DNA of 17,769 nt from DAONFI01 sp035403485. GTDB taxonomy: Bacteria; Planctomycetota; Phycisphaerae; SM23-33. Numbering within the stretch: the stretch's first letter is position 1; every line of letters starts with the position of its first letter. The stretch spans positions 1-17,769 of the forward strand of contig CAZIAZ010000052.1 of assembly GCA_964536835.1 (NCBI GenBank), in the 5' to 3' direction. This document shows, piece by piece, positions 15,960-17,769 of this stretch. Below the pieces are notes generated by a model. The model ran no database searches. It was not told the DNA's origin and saw only the letters and a program-made list of their open reading frames with translations. The position numbers and the translations under genes were made by a program.

Positions 15960-15997
15960 TCCGCTAAACTGCTAATAGCATATGGGATTCTGCTAAA
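15956..15997. promoter_or_regulatory. Repeated boxes, AraC-type binding sites
   Basis: GGAATCCGCTAAA (15956-15968) and GGATTCTGCTAAA (15985-15997) are direct repeats that agree at 11 of 13 bases, starting 29 bases apart. A partial third copy, TGCTAAT (15970-15976), lies between them. The boxes lie directly before the regulator gene, with the first touching the -35 of the divergent sugar operon. They are the best candidates for sites bound by the adjacent AraC protein. Confidence 0.55.
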
Positions 15998-16792
15998 ATG
16001 TTTATCTCGGCAAATATAAGGTATACCGGAAAGACAAAGAGTTTCACCCGTGAACCAGGGTTCAGATACTGGTCTGTCGGCTCAATTGTAGAAGGCGACA
16101 GATTGCTGCATTATCGCAGAAAAACCGAATATATCATGCAACCAGGCTGCCTCGTGCTCATACCTCCATGTACGCCTTATACCAACACAGGATATTCCAA
16201 CCAGCGTGAGTTCTGGTCGTTTTTCTCACCGATAAAAACATGGGATAAACTGCTGGAGCCTTATCGAAGCAGAAATATACTGTCACTGGTAAAATATCAG
16301 GGCACTCCCAATGAACGCGAGATGAGAGACTGCATGTCGTCGATTATAGAGATTCAAGGCCGAAACTATACCGATAAAAATACATGGCTCAACAACTTGA
16401 TGGAACGAATGCTTTTGCTTGCCAGATGCAACGACAGAAAAATATTGGAATACAGGATGGACGATAGAATCGAAAAAACTATAGAATTCATCGCCAAAAA
16501 TTTCTGCGGTTATTGTTCCGTAAAAAAACTTGCTTCCATCGCATGTCTTTCGCCATCAAGATACGCACATTTGTTCAAAGAATGCACAGGAATCGGGCCG
16601 GCAGCGTATATTGAATCCGTCAAACTCGATAAAGCAAAATCACTTCTCATCAGTACTTCCCTGTCTGTCTCTGAAATAGCCGGCCTGACAGGATTTTGCA
16701 ATCCTTTTTATTTTTCACAGCGTTTTCATGAAAAATTCGGATGCAGCCCGACTGCTTACAGAAAAAACAGTTACAACACCAACTCGGATTGA
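15998..16792 (+). CDS. AraC-family transcriptional regulator
   Basis: This 264-residue protein has the usual two-part plan. The N-terminal half (about 1-150) is a cupin-like sensor with MQPGCLVLIPPCTPYTNTG (about 47-65), the hallmark segment of AraC sugar sensors. The C-terminal half (about 155-258) carries the double helix-turn-helix: CSVKKLASIACLSPSRYAHLFKE (173-195) and SVSEIAGLTGFCNPFYFSQRFHEKFGCSP (223-251), ending with the characteristic TAYR. It is divergent from the sugar operon, and the intergenic boxes make it the likely activator of that operon. The effector is unknown, probably a sugar or intermediate of the pathway. The ATG at 15998 has only a weak GGGA 10 bases upstream. The protein has ten Cys residues, more than usual, but no metal motif is obvious. 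Confidence 0.93.
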   Translation: MFISANIRYTGKTKSFTREPGFRYWSVGSIVEGDRLLHYRRKTEYIMQPGCLVLIPPCTPYTNTGYSNQREFWSFFSPIKTWDKLLEPYRSRNILSLVKYQGTPNEREMRDCMSSIIEIQGRNYTDKNTWLNNLMERMLLLARCNDRKILEYRMDDRIEKTIEFIAKNFCGYCSVKKLASIACLSPSRYAHLFKECTGIGPAAYIESVKLDKAKSLLISTSLSVSEIAGLTGFCNPFYFSQRFHEKFGCSPTAYRKNSYNTNSD

Positions 16793-16831
16793 TCATGATT
16801 ATGCTCAACGATAATACGCGTCAACGCCGAA

Positions 16832-17677
16832 CTATCCAAGCTCAAAACCAGCCCCGCCAAAAATTTTATTGATATCCCCTTCCGCCACATCGCCTTCACT
16901 CAGTAACATGCGCATCAACTTTCTATCTTCTTTAAAACCCAACGTCTCAACAAGCTTGCGCGAATTAAAATTATCCGGAAGAATATCCCAGTAGATAACA
17001 CTTTCAGGAAATTGAGCGACAAGAGCCTTCGCTATGCTTTGTGCTATCTGCAGATTATCAGCCACTATCGGACCAACAAAATGCGCATCCATCCCTGCGC
17101 GGGCAAAACCAAAACCTGTTATTTTATCCGCATGCCTGACCAAAACGCCAACGCCGTCTTTTTTGAGCTGTTTCAATAATTCAATTCGATTCGCGCCAAA
17201 AGCATTTTTATCAATTTCGGAAATTTCATCCCAATCAACATCGGTTATTACAGACACATCCGCAGGCGGATTTTTTGAACTCACGCCCACACCAACTCCT
17301 TTGTACCGCGAAATAAGCCTTTCATCTTTAAAACCAAGTTTGAGATAAACACGTCGCCCAGCATCCGTCGCATCAAGTTTTATAACATCTATATTTCGTT
17401 CTTTTAAATATTGAATCGCAGAATTCATAATCGCAGAACCTATGCCATGTCCCCTGAATTCAGGATTCACTAAAATCATACCTATCCAGCCCAGACGTGT
17501 TTCATATTGAATAACACTGCCAGTCCCGCACGGAACTCCATCCTCCATCGCCAATAAAACCCCGCCAAGATTTATCAGCCGTCGCCAATCATCCTGAGTC
17601 TGATTCCATCCGACTTTTTTGCACAATTCCATACCAAAGGGAATGTCGCATATCTGCATCATATGGATGTCCAGCAT
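16832..17677 (-). CDS. GNAT acetyltransferase, two domains
   Basis: This 281-residue protein has an N-terminal GNAT domain (about 1-125), which would move an acetyl group from acetyl-CoA to an amine. ILVNPEFRGHGIGSAIM (about 68-84) is the acetyl-CoA motif with R75-G-H-G-I-G80, and GRRVYLKLGFKDE (about 107-119) closes the domain. The C-terminal half (about 130-280) resembles the second acetyltransferase-like domain of the YitH/HolE group (VGPIVADNLQIAQSIAKALV; RKLVETLGFKEDR). AGGAAG (17686-17691) precedes the ATG at 17677 by 8 bases. It is convergent with the AraC gene and 39 bases from it, with no terminator seen between. A link to the sugar operon is not supported, and the acceptor substrate is unknown. 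Confidence 0.88.
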   Translation of the reverse strand: MLDIHMMQICDIPFGMELCKKVGWNQTQDDWRRLINLGGVLLAMEDGVPCGTGSVIQYETRLGWIGMILVNPEFRGHGIGSAIMNSAIQYLKERNIDVIKLDATDAGRRVYLKLGFKDERLISRYKGVGVGVSSKNPPADVSVITDVDWDEISEIDKNAFGANRIELLKQLKKDGVGVLVRHADKITGFGFARAGMDAHFVGPIVADNLQIAQSIAKALVAQFPESVIYWDILPDNFNSRKLVETLGFKEDRKLMRMLLSEGDVAEGDINKIFGGAGFELG

Positions 17678-17696
17678 GATATTTTCTTCCTATAGC

Positions 17697-17725
17697 GGTT
17701 CTCAAAAAAAAATTTTATTAGAACC
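17697..17725. repeat. AT-rich inverted repeat upstream of the GNAT gene
   Basis: GGTTCT (17697-17702) is mirrored exactly by AGAACC (17720-17725). The A-rich and T-rich centre between them continues the symmetry with two mismatches. It sits directly upstream of the GNAT ribosome binding site (17686-17691). It could be an operator, an mRNA hairpin close to the start or a mobile-element end. On neither strand does it look like a standard terminator. Confidence 0.5.
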
Positions 17726-17769
17726 TATCCCAAAAACATGGGCGTCGCCGAAATCGAGCAATTTTGCGG

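Noticed and set aside
1..17769. tRNA, rRNA or CRISPR array
   Set aside because: No cloverleaf-like segment, rRNA-like block or regularly spaced repeat set was seen on either strand by eye.

Overview
The window looks like chromosomal DNA from a Gram-negative bacterium with mid-range GC. The RND pump with its periplasmic adaptor implies an outer membrane. The GTP-type PEP carboxykinase, the sugar operon with a ceramidase-fold protein and the sparse Shine-Dalgarno use would fit the PVC group (Planctomycetes or Lentisphaerota). That placement is an inference from gene content and has not been searched. No tRNA, rRNA, CRISPR array or transposase gene is visible.

Left part (about 1-5303): a minus-strand operon reads tetR, then adaptor (MFP), then RND pump. 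tetR and the MFP gene overlap by four bases (ATGA), and the MFP and pump genes are 6 bases apart. A perfect 24-bp palindrome (5280-5303) lies over the operon's promoter and is an excellent candidate operator for the TetR protein. No outer-membrane TolC-type gene is complete in the window.

Middle part (5304-8932): two plus-strand metabolic genes follow. They are diaminopimelate decarboxylase (lysA), whose best promoter shares the same palindrome, and GTP-dependent PEP carboxykinase (pckG), which sits behind a 338-base gap that may contain a long structured leader. A strong, probably bidirectional terminator (8887-8932) closes this unit and also faces the end of the next operon.

Right part (8954-16792): a four-gene minus-strand operon reads ceramidase-fold protein, FGGY sugar kinase, fucose/arabinose-isomerase-like protein and clan GH-D (GH36-like) glycosidase. 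A divergent AraC-type regulator (15998-16792) is separated from it by 175 bases that hold repeated GCTAA-type boxes and candidate promoters on both strands. None of the four enzymes shows a signal peptide, so the set looks like a cytoplasmic route that hydrolyses a glycoside, isomerises the freed sugar and phosphorylates it. The substrate is unknown. This cluster is the best candidate for an undescribed pathway here.

The right end holds a two-domain GNAT acetyltransferase on the minus strand. An AT-rich inverted repeat lies just upstream of it. The left edge (1-91) cannot be assigned with confidence.
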